Source: Anaeramoeba flamelloides (taxonomy: Eukaryota > Metamonada > Anaeramoebidae). From it: a stretch of 64,000 nt of DNA. The notes under the pieces are model-generated. The model searched no databases. It was given only the letters and a program-made list of their open reading frames with translations, and had not been told where the DNA came from. The stretch spans positions 4,154,501 through 4,218,500 of the forward strand of contig JANTQA010000051.1 in assembly GCA_027625915.1 (NCBI GenBank), read 5' to 3'. The position numbers and the translations under genes were made by a program. Below, piece by piece: positions 11,701-21,781 of the stretch; the first letter of the stretch is position 1; each line of letters starts with the position of its first letter.

Positions 11701-13056
11701 ATACATAATATCAAAAAAGATGGCATTAAGAATTACAAATACATTGATTTCCCCATCCCAAAGCAATTTAAACAAGAGGATTTAAAAAAATTGTTAAAAA
11801 CCCTACTTGACAGAAATCCCAAAAACAGGCCCTCCGCATCCGATATCCTCTCAAACAAATTTTTTACGTCGCTGCTCACAGAATTTGTTCAATCGCAGGC
11901 CATTTTTGATCAGAAAAGCAAAATTCAAGTGGTTTCGTCCTTCTTGAAACAATTCATGCGGAAAAGAAAAGTCGTATCGATCCGAATCAAGAGGGAATAT
12001 GTTTTGGATTCGCTGTTACAACTTTTCGCCAATGAAAAGGATATTGCGAACTATTTGCTAGCTAAGTGGAAAGTAACCTTTCGGAATGAATCCGCGTACG
12101 GTAGAGGCTTAAGGAATGAATTTTTTTCGTTAGTTATGGATAAAAGCATTGACGCGAATTATCGCAATTCGCTGTTCGAAAAGAATGACGATGACACGGA
12201 ATTTTATCTCCCGAAAAAATCGGCAACGCTAATCCATGACTTGCAATTATTCCGTGTCTTCGGGATCTTTCTATACAAGGCGCTGCTCGACCGGGAGCCC
12301 CTGTTTTTGCCCTTCCCTTCGATATTCTTCAGATTCCTCTTGGGCAAGGACGAAGCGAAGCGATCTACTTCCTCCTGGCTAAATGACCTGAGCGAATTCG
12401 ATCAGGGCGTCGCGCGCGGGCTACAAAAGACACTCGAAATTGAGGACGCGTCACAGCTCTTTTTAGATTTCACCAACGCCAAGGGGCAAAAGGCGTCCGT
12501 CAACAACAACAATCGGGACGAATATTTAATTCTCAAAATCAAAGACTTGCTCATAGAATCCAGAAGAGCACAGCTTGAGGCAATCAGATACGGTTTCCAA
12601 ATAGGCAAGAACAAAAACATAGTTTGGCATGATAAAGGCACAATGGAAGGCATACAGCATTTACACCTCTTCCTAGAAAAGATCACACCCTCGGATTTAA
12701 TAATGCTGCTATGCGGCACAGACCACATAGACGCGAAATCAATCCTCGAACAAATACAATTCCGATTTGGGCCCAACGACAATGGTCCCAAATTTGTTGA
12801 AAGGTTCTTAAGAGAGCATAACAACGATTCCTATGTGCTCAGAAGATTTTTAAGATATATTACAGGAATGAGTATGATACCAAAAGGCGGTTTCACCTCA
12901 GGGAAAATTAAAATAAATAAGGTTAATGGTAATAGGCTCTTTGCCCATACCTGTTTTAAAAGTCTTGATTTGCCAGAGCCAAATGATTACGACTCTTTTA
13001 AACAAATTTTATTACAAATTTTGGAAAGCTTAGATAGAGACGAATTAAAAGATTAA
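8722..13056 (+). CDS. HECT E3 ubiquitin ligase with pseudokinase domain and FG-like repeats
   Basis: A single exon of 1444 codons. Residues 9-43 are Gln/Asn/Arg-rich. Residues 44-203 are four 40-residue repeats containing SLFGRR/SIFGRR and GLFSRS, reminiscent of FG nucleoporins. Residues about 225-710 are highly charged coiled coil. Residues about 745-1055 form a protein kinase fold: HRI at 847-849 replaces HRD, NFR at 869-871 replaces DFG, while APE (899-901), DIYSFG and the final Arg of helix H (NRP) remain. With the catalytic Asp and the metal Asp both absent it should be a pseudokinase. An Asn/Lys-rich insert (about 913-960) follows APE. Residues about 1093-1444 are a HECT domain with catalytic Cys1411 in HTCFKSLDLP, so ubiquitin transfer looks intact. 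The pseudokinase presumably binds substrate or regulates the HECT domain; that is inference. The ATG at 8722 is the first after the T-rich leader and fits the composition change. Confidence 0.9.
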   Translation: MRSIFSSRQNQQQSQRQNQRQNQQQNQQQNQRQNQRQNQRQNQRTSNSLFGRRNEVNQRTNNEPNRGVGLFSRSPQQQTTNNNRNSNSIFGRRNEVNQRTNNEPNRGVGLFSRSPQQQTTNNNRNSNSIFGRRNEVNQRTNNEPNRRVGLFSRSPQQQTTNNNRNSNSIFGTRSQVNQRTNNETSRVSGLFSKSPQQKTKNSNQNSNGLFKAKEKNELFIKMKQTNEISVAQEIIEDQQVRLFSLETRTKHLESQLQKANEKAHYECTISNITEFLDPESYEIKINEFEKEKETKSKSNNGYSQDQKKTILNFSNCINDIKQLIERFSKPFLVEQELMVVGKEFQQAKIELDHKVEELMETKKKLQQKKINKAKEFEEIEIIIEKENGKRKGKVKEEEEVEKILIQRLELEIEKNVTKRELKRQKIRKLLEYIPEEEEFEELFKNYSNFLQNEAEYQFLVVKHSLSIFGELNNIDTNSTLIELNESLTRGKMQLEKEFKKKLTNLGQVFVEFGKLITEGSLPDIDKVRSVEDEQMKRLMLITEFQKKLKLMNFVLEKLYNLEKSFLPINSNWFTKPSIERLKNLSIKLKNELKKEEEMKNKLEKLKKKIEEQKKQSVQILIQKSDLNKEKYQLELNELFDTEKEKKYERKLFKIIQNEKKIQNDLKNLEHLLYKGAKNSYPELICKNKIMREFGWLFNTGLVVNYTLESNYENISIIPKSPINSKREVLKGGDSKNYTLRKAQLKGGDGSWKLLKSFKRKNKQGLINEVMSIHNLQHNSIIKIDLIFFEKERVYIQYPFLEGNNFVHWIESTVLKEKNMNAKLVLVHSIFQQIIRSIHYLHQDQIAHRIINPWHILFNEHEKGSIKIINFRRCFHQKFNTQAKVFNLNKLSNYELIYIAPELIEEYIENNDRIENENNSNNNIINKNKYKKSGSGKNNNGNNGKNNNNNGNNKSNQNTNKDDGDNFEIESKQDIYSFGVLLYLALFPKEFYDIIHNIKKDGIKNYKYIDFPIPKQFKQEDLKKLLKTLLDRNPKNRPSASDILSNKFFTSLLTEFVQSQAIFDQKSKIQVVSSFLKQFMRKRKVVSIRIKREYVLDSLLQLFANEKDIANYLLAKWKVTFRNESAYGRGLRNEFFSLVMDKSIDANYRNSLFEKNDDDTEFYLPKKSATLIHDLQLFRVFGIFLYKALLDREPLFLPFPSIFFRFLLGKDEAKRSTSSWLNDLSEFDQGVARGLQKTLEIEDASQLFLDFTNAKGQKASVNNNNRDEYLILKIKDLLIESRRAQLEAIRYGFQIGKNKNIVWHDKGTMEGIQHLHLFLEKITPSDLIMLLCGTDHIDAKSILEQIQFRFGPNDNGPKFVERFLREHNNDSYVLRRFLRYITGMSMIPKGGFTSGKIKINKVNGNRLFAHTCFKSLDLPEPNDYDSFKQILLQILESLDRDELKD
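8851..9330 (+). repeat. 120-bp tandem repeat, four units, in frame
   Basis: Four head-to-tail 120-base units start at about 8851, 8971, 9091 and 9211, with a fading fifth from 9331. The first three differ from one another at only a few bases; the fourth is clearly diverged. Because 120 is a multiple of three, copy number can vary without breaking the HECT reading frame. A CAAAGACAAAAC-type microrepeat (8750-8850) precedes it. Confidence 0.95.
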
Positions 13057-16000
13057 AATGAGAATTCTTTTGTTTTTTTTTTTTTTTCTCGATATAATTT
13101 TTTTATTTCTAATTATTTATTTATTTATTTTTATTTTTAGAACAATTACTATTATGATTAATAACAAAAATCAAGCACATCTAAGAAATTTTGATTCTAA
13201 GGGATTATTAAAAATAAATAAAGTTTCAAGATATGGAAAAAGTTGGCTTTATTTTTTTACATTTTTTTTCATTTTTTCCCTTTTTTTTGCTAAATATTTA
13301 TTCATATTGGAAAGAAAAGTTACAAAGGAAAATGATCAAGGAGTTACATGCCAGTAATGAGATACCGAAACACTAAAGTTTGAGTAAATTGAAAATAAAA
13401 AACGAGAAAGGCAAAGGTTAAATATACCCAATGGGTTAAATTTAACTTTGATCAAATAGAAAAAAAAAGAAAATACAGGGGGTATAATACCATCCCCCAG
13501 ATGAACATTCATAATCAGTTATCAAATTAAATTAAATTAACTATCATTATTGTGGCTGTGATTTTGGTTGTTCTTGATTAAAAGAAATAGTTTTTTTTTT
13601 TTTTTTTTTTTTATCAATTTGCAAAATTTTTAACCCTTTTTAATTTTGTAGCATTTTTTACGTTTTTTTTTGTTTTTTTTTTCCTTTTTAATTTTTGTTT
13701 TTCAGCCATAAAGATAATTAGTGAATCTTTCTCATGAATAATCGTAGAACTTGTGATTTTTCAGCTTAATTTCGGTACAGAAATTGAAGTTTAAGAAACC
13801 TTAATATGTAAAAACCACTTCCAAAATTATTAGAAATATATTACATTCTTTTTTATTGTAACCACAGAAATAAAAAATAATCAGATAAAAGCTATTTTCA
13901 GAAAAATGTGGGGATTATTATCGAATATCTCTATTCAAATCAATACTATTTGATTAATATTGAAATATACAAAATTATTCACAACAATGGATCAATTGAT
14001 AATAATAATTTGATTTTTTAACATGACATTATATGTATCTCAAAACTTAAAATTTCTAATCTTGTTGATATATCATCTTTTTCAAGTGTGAGAATTACAA
14101 TTTATTATTTTCTTTTGGTTTAAAAAATTTTTTATTAGAAAAGAGGGCCAATCTCAAGAAAATTACAAATAAAATTTAAAATTTTCAAAATATATATAAT
14201 CATTTAAAAAATCATTTGTTCACTTGTTATATTAACCTCTTTCTGTATTGAAATTGGATGTGAATTATTTTCTGTCAAAAACATTTAATTATTATTTGAA
14301 TTTTTTTTATATATTTTTGTCAAATTATATTGAAATAAATACTTTTGGCATTGATTCAATTGTTATTAATATTTGGCTTAATTTTATTATTGTCAATTAA
14401 CTAATAGATCAATGAACAAATATAATTTTTAATACTGTTTAAAAAAGTTCCAGCTTTTCTCGATATACCTTAGAATGTACTATTAAACTTCTTCAATAAT
14501 AATAAAAATTGTTTTTTTTTTTTTTTTTTAAAAATTGTTTTGACAGAAAATTGATTATGGGGTATCATTAATGAAATATGTTAATAATAAGCCAAAATCA
14601 CAGCTCCTTTGTAATAATCGATACAGTCGTTCCAGAAATACCGTGAATATTTATAAGACCCTAGAAATTGATTTTCTATTCATGAATTTTTTTTGTACAA
14701 CAAACCGTAAAAGGTTATTAAAGGACATCATAAACTGTAAATTTTAATAATAGAAGAAAAATAATTATTTTATCCAATTTTTTAATTATTTAGAAATTTA
14801 CAAACTAATTCATAGAAATACTTTTATTAATGTAGATCTTCAATTTCCAAAATTAAACTATTATTAGTTTTTAAACATTTAAAATCAACAAAAACAAAAA
14901 AATTCAAAGTTTCTTTAATTTCTTTTCTTTTTAAATCGAGTTTGCGTCTTTGTTTATTATAAAATTTAATTTTCAATTATGATGTAAACGAAATTGAAAT
15001 TTTTTTGGTTTGTTCTGTTCGAAATTGAATTGTATATTTCGGAAAAGATAATTTTATCCTAGATAATTAATCTCCATTTCTTAGAAATTTTCAGGGTAGT
15101 GTTAAAATTACGACATATATCTGAACTTGGGATATGCCAATTCAAAACATACCATTGATTATTTTTTTTAAAAAAATCAAACCTTCTTCTTCCCATATTC
15201 AAATATATTAAAAACAAAATCAGACTCAAATTTTTAATAGAAAAAATAATGATTGCCTTTCGATACATCACTAACTTTTTAAAATATATAATCCCCTTCA
15301 ATAATGGAAATATATTACTGTGGGAAGTGTATTATATAATGTAACAATTTAGAATTGTACATAATTGCCCATTAAAAAATTTTTACTTTGAATTGTTTGA
15401 CACTACCTTTATTAGATGATTACCAATTGAGAAATAATTTTGAGACTTTTTGTAGATCTTCAATTCCTTAATACCCAAAAAATCCAAAAGATAAGACCAC
15501 TAAAACCTAGTTTATAAATTGGACTATCGTACTTCTAGTCTTTGTTTGGAATTTTTGAATTTCGTTTCTTAAACAATACAATTTTTTTTATACAAATTTT
15601 CTCACTGAAGAATTTTTTTTTTGAATATCCAACATAAACTAGAAAAATCTGTAATAGTGTATAATAGATAATCTTTTTTTTATATGCGCATAATAGAGAC
15701 AGTAAAATCAATTCCTATTGAGAACGAATTTCAAGTTTAACTTGGAGCTGGTGGATCAGCTGTTTTTTATTCGGGAAAATTCATAATAATGTGATGTATA
15801 TTTCTTCTCCTTTATTATCAAATTCATCCTACTAAGTAAGGGGCAATCCAATCGAAGTACCAGTAGTGGATTTCGGGATGGATAATTCTAATTATTGATA
15901 AAATCAATTGGAAAAAATAATAATTGAATTTTAATGATGTGACACTTTTTCAAAAAAAGACAATTAAGTTTCTTTCCGGCATTGTGAATTTGAAACAAAT

Positions 16001-16084
16001 CAAATGGAACTAGACCTTGAAATTTTAAAATAAGAATATCAAATGTTAGTGTTTAAAAGATTTAATATTGGTTTAATTATTGAA
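13057..16084. other. Spacer between the HECT gene and the coiled-coil gene
   Basis: Three kb of AT-rich DNA with no supported gene. The segment 13380-13600 is a copy of repeat family D. A 59-codon open stretch near 14570-14745 overlaps sequence related to that family, so I do not call it. The HECT stop and the coiled-coil stop face each other, making this a convergent 3' region. Confidence 0.5.
13380..13600 (+). repeat. Interspersed repeat family D, copy 1
   Basis: Shared blocks are CCCCCAGATGAACATTCATAA, ATCAGTTATCAAATTAAATT and TGTGGCTGTGATTTTGG. The same blocks inverted occur near 31300-31460 and 52410-52540. It looks like a short noncoding element; ends are approximate. Confidence 0.45.
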
Positions 16085-16808
16085 TTAATAAAAATCAAGA
16101 TTGATTTCCTCCTCCTTTTGGGAAAAATTGAATTTTTTTTTTAGTTTTTCTGTTTGAATTTTTTGCCTTTCTATTTTGGCATTCAAAATATTTACAGTAT
16201 TTTCACCTTTTTGTTTTAGTGAATAAGTTTTGTTTTGAATCAACCCTATCTCTTTTCTTCTTTGGTTTGCTTTTTCTTGTCTTTTTGCTAATTGTTGTGA
16301 AAGCAATTTGTATTGTTCTTCTTGTTTTGAAATTTCTTGTATTAGCAAGCCTTCTTTTAGTTTGTATTTTAATTGTTTACTTGAGAGTTTGTCGTTTAGT
16401 GTTTGATTTTCGTCAAACAAATCACTCACTCGATCACGTATCTTGGTCAATTCAAGTGTATTTTTTGTGATTTGAAATTCAGATTGCTGGACATTCGATC
16501 GAATCATAGTAGGAAGATCATTTGTAGAAAGATCAAAATCAAGTTGGTTTGGAGAATCGTTTTGTTCCATATTTTGGTTTGTATTGTTAAGTGTAACAGT
16601 GGGTTCGTTTTTGAATTTTTTCTTTTCTTTTTTGGGGATTGTATTCTTAAAAAAATAAAAAGTAAAAAAAAATTAGAGCTTTATCAAAAAATGATAAATG
16701 TAAATTTTTTGTAAAGTGTTCAAGCTTTTTTAAATTTGTAAACAGTTTTTGTTTCTATACCTCATTACGAATGTGTTCACTTTCAAGTCCCTTTGATTTT
16801 AAAATCAT
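16085..16808 (-). CDS. Small coiled-coil protein, two exons
   Basis: The 3' exon (16645-16085) is open upstream of its first ATG, which shows an earlier start. I join it to a 48-base first exon (16808-16761) beginning MILKSKGLESEHIRNE. The intron 16760-16646 is 115 bases, begins GTATAG and ends TTTAAG, and joins in phase 0. The result is a 202-residue protein. After a Lys-rich N-terminus (PKKEKKKFKNEP), residues about 80-195 form long amphipathic heptads (LTKIRDRVSDLFDENQTLNDKL, then EISKQEEQYKLLSQQL...), so a dimeric or trimeric coiled coil is likely. I recognise no family; structural, ciliary or trafficking roles are all possible. The following stop is convergent with the upstream HECT gene. 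Confidence 0.65.
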
Positions 16809-18159
16809 AGAATGGGTTTTTTAGAACCCTTCCTGAATAAAAAACTTTTTCTCATCCAGTTTATAATCCTTTTATATCAATACATTTAGAGATGATTTTA
16901 ATCCAAATACTTTTCTAAAAATATATTCACATCATATAATATGGTGAAAGTTTAATAATCTCCTTTGTTGGGATTGATTATTTAATTAATCTTAATCAAT
17001 TATATAAATGAATTTTATAAAAATTCTTATTAAAAGATCTAAAAATCAAGATTTTGAATTTTTTCGAATATTAAGGTTTGTGTTTATTTTAATCAAAAAA
17101 AAGAGACTAGTTTTTTATTTCATAATTATAAATATATCTATACAGCTGTTTCAAAGCTACCATGAATTTTTTTCTATTTCAAATTTTGAAATGACTTTGA
17201 TTTTTTTAAAAGGTTCAATATGAGAATAAGAAAGTTGTTTCCTTGACAATATTTTTTGTGAAAGGGGTTCTTATAAAAAATATTCTTGTGACGTTATCAA
17301 AAATAATTCATTGATTTAAGAGTAAATTTTATGTGGTTTCATAACAAATTTTAGTTGTTTAGAGTCATTTCAGACTCTGAATTTTTTTTTTTTGAATATC
17401 AGAAACAATTCATTAATATTATATCATTTATGAATTTGTTTTTCAATATGTGCTTTTTTGTCCTCACATTGAACTTTTGAAAAAATTTATATCAACATCA
17501 TTATTTGATATTAAAAATTTTATTTTTACAATTGCTTTTTGAATGAATTTATCTCTTGAAAACAATAGGTTTAAAAAAAAAGAAATAATCAAGTTTAAAT
17601 TATCAATAATTGGTTTTTATTCAATAACTTTGAATCTTTTAGATTATCTAATCTATTCAAAATAAAAAAATAATTATCTTTTAATTATCCAAATCATATT
17701 TATGATAAAAGACCTATTAAAAGAACTTTTGATGAATATTTCAAAGAAGTAACTCAAATATTGACAATAAAGTGATCAATTAACCATTTAAAAAAATTAT
17801 AATAATATAAAATATTAAAAGGTTTCAAACTAGTTTTTTTCAATATATTTTAGCATATTAATAAAAGTTTAAAAATAAACGATTTCGTTTCATATAAATT
17901 CCTTTTTTTATTGTTAAATTGTAAGAGTAAGAATTTTAAAGTACTCCTTAATTCTAGTTGTATAAAATTCTCTTGGGTTTGAAATGTTGGTTCTAATCTT
18001 GTATTTTTTTAATATTTAATTTTGGTGTTTTATTATTTCCATTACAATTTCTGTTTTTATTTTTGAAGAAACTAAACTTAATTAAATTTCAAAATTTTGG
18101 CTTCTATTAATAGAGTTGAAATAATAACAATACAACCCCATTCAATCAAATTAGAAATA

Positions 18160-18560
18160 ATTTTAATTTCTAACTACAGTTTTCTTATCTTTTATGTTTT
18201 GTTTACATTTTATTTTTTTAGTTATGTAATCTTTTTCGTTAGATCTGAAATATGTTTTTTTTTTTTAGTTTTTTTTTTCAATGTTTCAAGTTATGTTCGG
18301 TTAAATATAGAAAAAGCTGATACAATTGGCTGATTTTCTCCAACAATTTTTTCAATAATCAATAGTTAATGAAATTTCAACAAATTTTACCCTAGAATTT
18401 TTTTGTGCAACTCATTTCATCTTTTTGGATGTACCAATTATTAATGATTCATTTTTATATATTGTTTCATTTATCTTCATAAAAATGACTACATATAAAC
18501 AATTAATACTAGATTACTGAAACTATGCTTTAAAATTAAGTTGGAAAGAATAATTGCCTT
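18160..18560 (+). repeat. Interspersed repeat family B, copy 2
   Basis: It carries the family B series: TTATGTAATCTTTTTCGTTA, AGATCTGAAATATG, AATTGGCTGATTTT, then TGAAATTTCAACAAATTTTA. It is more diverged than the copy near 50.5 kb. Confidence 0.45.
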
Positions 18561-19611
18561 TTATTTTTTTCTTCCTTATTGTTCTTCAAAAAAAAAAAAA
18601 AAAAAACAAGCTTTGGAATGTGAAGTAGAAAAATAAATTACTCATTTGTGACAAAATGTGAAAACAAGATAAAAAAATTAACATGTTGTTAAATTAGAAA
18701 CATTAATATAAGCTAAAAATAAAGGAAAGGTTAATTAAACAAAAAAAAAGAATACATACTTAATGGGTAGATGAACATTATAAAAGTTTTTCAAATAATT
18801 CCTTTTAAAAGGCGTTTTATTTTGATTGATTTGAAAAATAAATATATATTGGAAAAGTTGACCATTTATAATAAATACAAAAATACTCATTCTATTTCGA
18901 TAAAAAAAATTAATTTAAAATTGATTTATTTGATCCAATCAATTATAATATCTTGAATTTTTATTTGAAGTTCATAGATTTCTTTTTTTTTCATTATTTT
19001 AACTTTTTTTTTTCATAAACTTTTTTAATTATAAATTTTGTTAAACTTTTTCCCAAAGATTTTGGAATTATAATTTCATTTTTTTCTCAATTATTCTTTT
19101 TTTCTTTTATCTAATCAAAAAAATGAGTTTGAATCAATTGAAACCATAAATTATTCATCAAAACTAATTACATCTATTTTACAAAAAAAAATGAACAAAA
19201 TAATAATCTAGTGAACTTTTTCATAAAAAAAATTATTTTCATTTATTTTGGAGAAAATTTCTGCTTTTGAATTATAATAATAAATCTTCAACTTCATCAA
19301 TGTTATTTTAGATCAGTTGAATATTCAACTTTAAATTGATAAAATTGAAAATTTTGTACACTTTTACAAATATTATCAATTTTTTAAAAAAATGAAAAAG
19401 ATCTAGTTATAGTATTATTGGGTTGTAATTACAAAAAATAAAGAAATCAGTTTTAAAAAACTATTAAACTTTTTTTTAAGGCAGAAAAACGAAAAAAAAT
19501 AGTTACTTAAGTAATTTTTTTTGAGTTCTGAAGAGTGTTGAATTTCTTATTAAAATCTATTTTTGGATTTTCAATAAATTAATTTTTTATTTTTTATACT
19601 TTTTACATTTA

Positions 19612-19806
19612 GAGTCAGTTCCACTTTTAAGGCACAAACTTTCAACGAAATTTAAGGTCCAATAAAAAACTCAAATTAAGGCACAAAATTCAGTTTCTAG
19701 TAAAATAAATTGTAAAAAAAAAATTCCAAATTTTGTGCCTTAATTTGAAATTTTTTTGTGCCTTAAATTTCGTTGAAAGTTTGTACCTTACAAGTGAAAC
19801 TGACTG
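19612..19806. mobile_element. Palindromic TA-flanked MITE, copy 2
   Basis: A 195-bp near-perfect hairpin is closely similar to 3843-4039 over its full length, including the A-run spacer, and is also flanked by TA (19610-19611 and 19807-19808). The left terminal base is G instead of C. Two copies with intact symmetry and TA borders make transposition by a Tc1/mariner-type enzyme the simplest explanation. Confidence 0.8.
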
Positions 19807-19889
19807 TAAATAATTTATCTTTTTAAGTTGTTTGGGTTACTTAGGTTACTTATTTTCCTTCGTTTCCTCCTCTTTTTGTTTTTTAGGTG

Positions 19890-20290
19890 TTTGAAAAATG
19901 GAAAATTTATAAAAAATAATTATCAGAATTGGAAACTTGACCATGATAAGATCTTAACCTAACAAAACTTTTTAATATTCAGAACCTCAACTAATTGAAC
20001 TGTTCTTAACCAACTAAAGATAATCAAAGTGAATGAAATCGATCTTTCCATACAATCTATTGAGTTGTTACTTGAGCTGTGTTTTTGCTGTAGAGTAAGT
20101 ATCTTGTACTGGTTTTTTGTGAAAACAAGTATTAGTAAACTTTCAATAAAAAAAAATAAAAAATAAAAAAAAAGGCAAAACAACATGAAAGAAAATTCCC
20201 AAAAACAAATTCTTTTTCTAAAAAACTCAGCATTTAAAGATTCAACCGATCTAAAAAGTTCTAAATTAAAACTTAATCAAATAACCAATT
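19890..20290 (+). pseudogene. Decayed coding remnant, family unknown
   Basis: Several short plus-strand stretches read like protein but in different frames: CLKNGKFIKNNYQNWKLDHD (after a TTTTTTAG), then IIKVNEIDLSIQSIELLLEL followed by a strong donor GTAAGTATC near 20094, then MKENSQKQILFLKNSAFKDS. Stops and a frame change separate them and I cannot splice them into one gene. The minus strand is also open here (75 codons), so strand is uncertain. It is either a pseudogene or a gene with introns I cannot place. Confidence 0.25.
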
Positions 20291-20581
20291 ACATTTGATC
20301 TATAGTTGTTCAAATGTTGAGATCTCTTTATTAAAACAAATTATTGTGGAGATCCAGCCATTTCAACATAAAAGAAAACAACCACCAACCCATTCAACAC
20401 TTAGGGTGCAAAAAAAAAAAATTTAGAAATTTTTATTTTTTTAATGTTTTTTTTTACTCTCTTCATTTCTTTCTTTTCTTTCTCTTTTTCTTGTCTTTGT
20501 TTAGTAATAATTTATTCTTTACATTTTTTAAAGAAAAGATATCCTCTGAAGCTATAATCTTACCTAAATTATAGCTAGTTT

Positions 20582-21310
20582 AAAAACTCTAAATGCAATT
20601 TTAGAGTTTCAGGAAGTGCCGTCGAGTGCTGTAGAGTAATGTAGAGTACTTATGTTTTTTTATTTTGAGAAATAAACCTTACAAAAAGTGCCGTCAAGTG
20701 CCTAACTTTTCCAGAATTCAAAATAATAGCTTAAAATCAAAGAGTTTACTATATTCTTTTAAAATCTGTAAAAACTAACCTCTGTTTTTTTTAATTTGAG
20801 ACATAATGAGAAAATTTTTGAAATTTTCTTTTAATTTCTATAAGTAAAAAAACCTAACAAAAGGTGCCATCAAGTGCCGTAGAGTGCCTAGGTTTTTTTT
20901 AATTTCAGAAATAAAAAGAAAATTTTTGAAATTTTCTTTTTATTTCTAAAATTAAAAAAAAACTAACGGCAGTTTTTCAGAATTCAAAAGAATAGAGACA
21001 AATCCAAGATTTTACTCAATTCTTTTAAATTCTGGAAAACCTAACGGCGTGTTTTTTTTTACTTTCTGTTTTATTTGTTAGGTTTTCTAACGATTTTCGT
21101 TAGGTTTTGTTGATTTTTCTAATTATTTCGAATATCAATAGATTTTCATCAGGTTTTTTTTACTTTTCGAAATAAACCGAAAATTTATTAAAATTTTCTG
21201 TTTATTTCAAAAAGTAAAAAAAACCTAGAACACTTCACAAATAAATAGAAAACTCAAAAAAACCTAGAACACTTCGCAAATAAACAGAAAACTCAAGAAA
21301 ACCTAACGGC
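20582..21310. repeat. Cluster of hairpins with 10-bp repeat arrays
   Basis: At least six inverted repeats of about 25-90 bp follow one another: around 20582-20609, 20711-20770, 20785-20855, 20890-20965, 20968-21045 and 21145-21225. Between them lie direct arrays of a 10-bp unit: GTGCCGTCGA, GTGCTGTAGA, GTAATGTAGA (20616-20645), again at 20688-20705 and 20862-20890. CCTAACGGC and its complement punctuate the hairpins. Two tandem copies of an approximately 39-bp unit beginning CCTAGAACACTTC close the region. It is unusually ordered for spacer DNA and is not coding. Confidence 0.7.
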
Positions 21311-21781
21311 AAGCAGGAGGTAATTTTGTTTAACCACCTCTTCTCAATAATAATAAAAAAAAAAAATAAATTAATTTTTTTTATTTACTTTGTACGGAAA
21401 ATCTCTTCACGAAGGTGAAAATATTAGTGTTTACTCTAATACAGATCAAGTTTAAATATGTAAAAGGTTTGTGATAAACCAAAAAGAAAGGAATTATATT
21501 TCTAAAAACAAAACAATAAAGAAAAATAGAATTTTTTTTGGATAGTTGTATTAAAAAATAAAAAATTTTGATTGTTTGTCAATAAAAAAAAAAATCAAAT
21601 AAAAAATGAAAAGAAAATTTGTCATATTAAAAAAAAAAATAATCCAATTGAAATTATGTATATCGAGTAAAATAATGCATCTTACCAAGAATAAAAAATT
21701 GTAATTTATCAATTAAATAAATATATTAAAATTAATGAAATACCATTAAAAAAAAAAAAAAAAAAAGCAATAAAGAATAAA

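Larger units (their letters stand above)
16809..21781. other. AT-rich spacer with repeats, a gene remnant and a hairpin cluster
   Basis: This lies upstream of the minus-strand coiled-coil gene and beyond the 3' end of the UFD4/TRIP12-type gene. It contains a family B copy, the second TA-flanked MITE, a decayed coding remnant near 19.9-20.3 kb and the hairpin cluster 20582-21310. The remainder (16.8-18.1 kb and 18.6-19.6 kb) shows only A/T-rich sequence with nothing I can name. Confidence 0.5.

Noticed and set aside
13058-13357. 99-codon open frame starting one base after the HECT stop
   Set aside because: It begins with poly-Phe from T runs and has spacer composition; most likely 3' UTR.
14568-14745. 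59-codon open frame MKYVNNKPKS...
   Set aside because: It overlaps a block shared with repeat family D (CCAAAATCACAGC) and shows no family resemblance.
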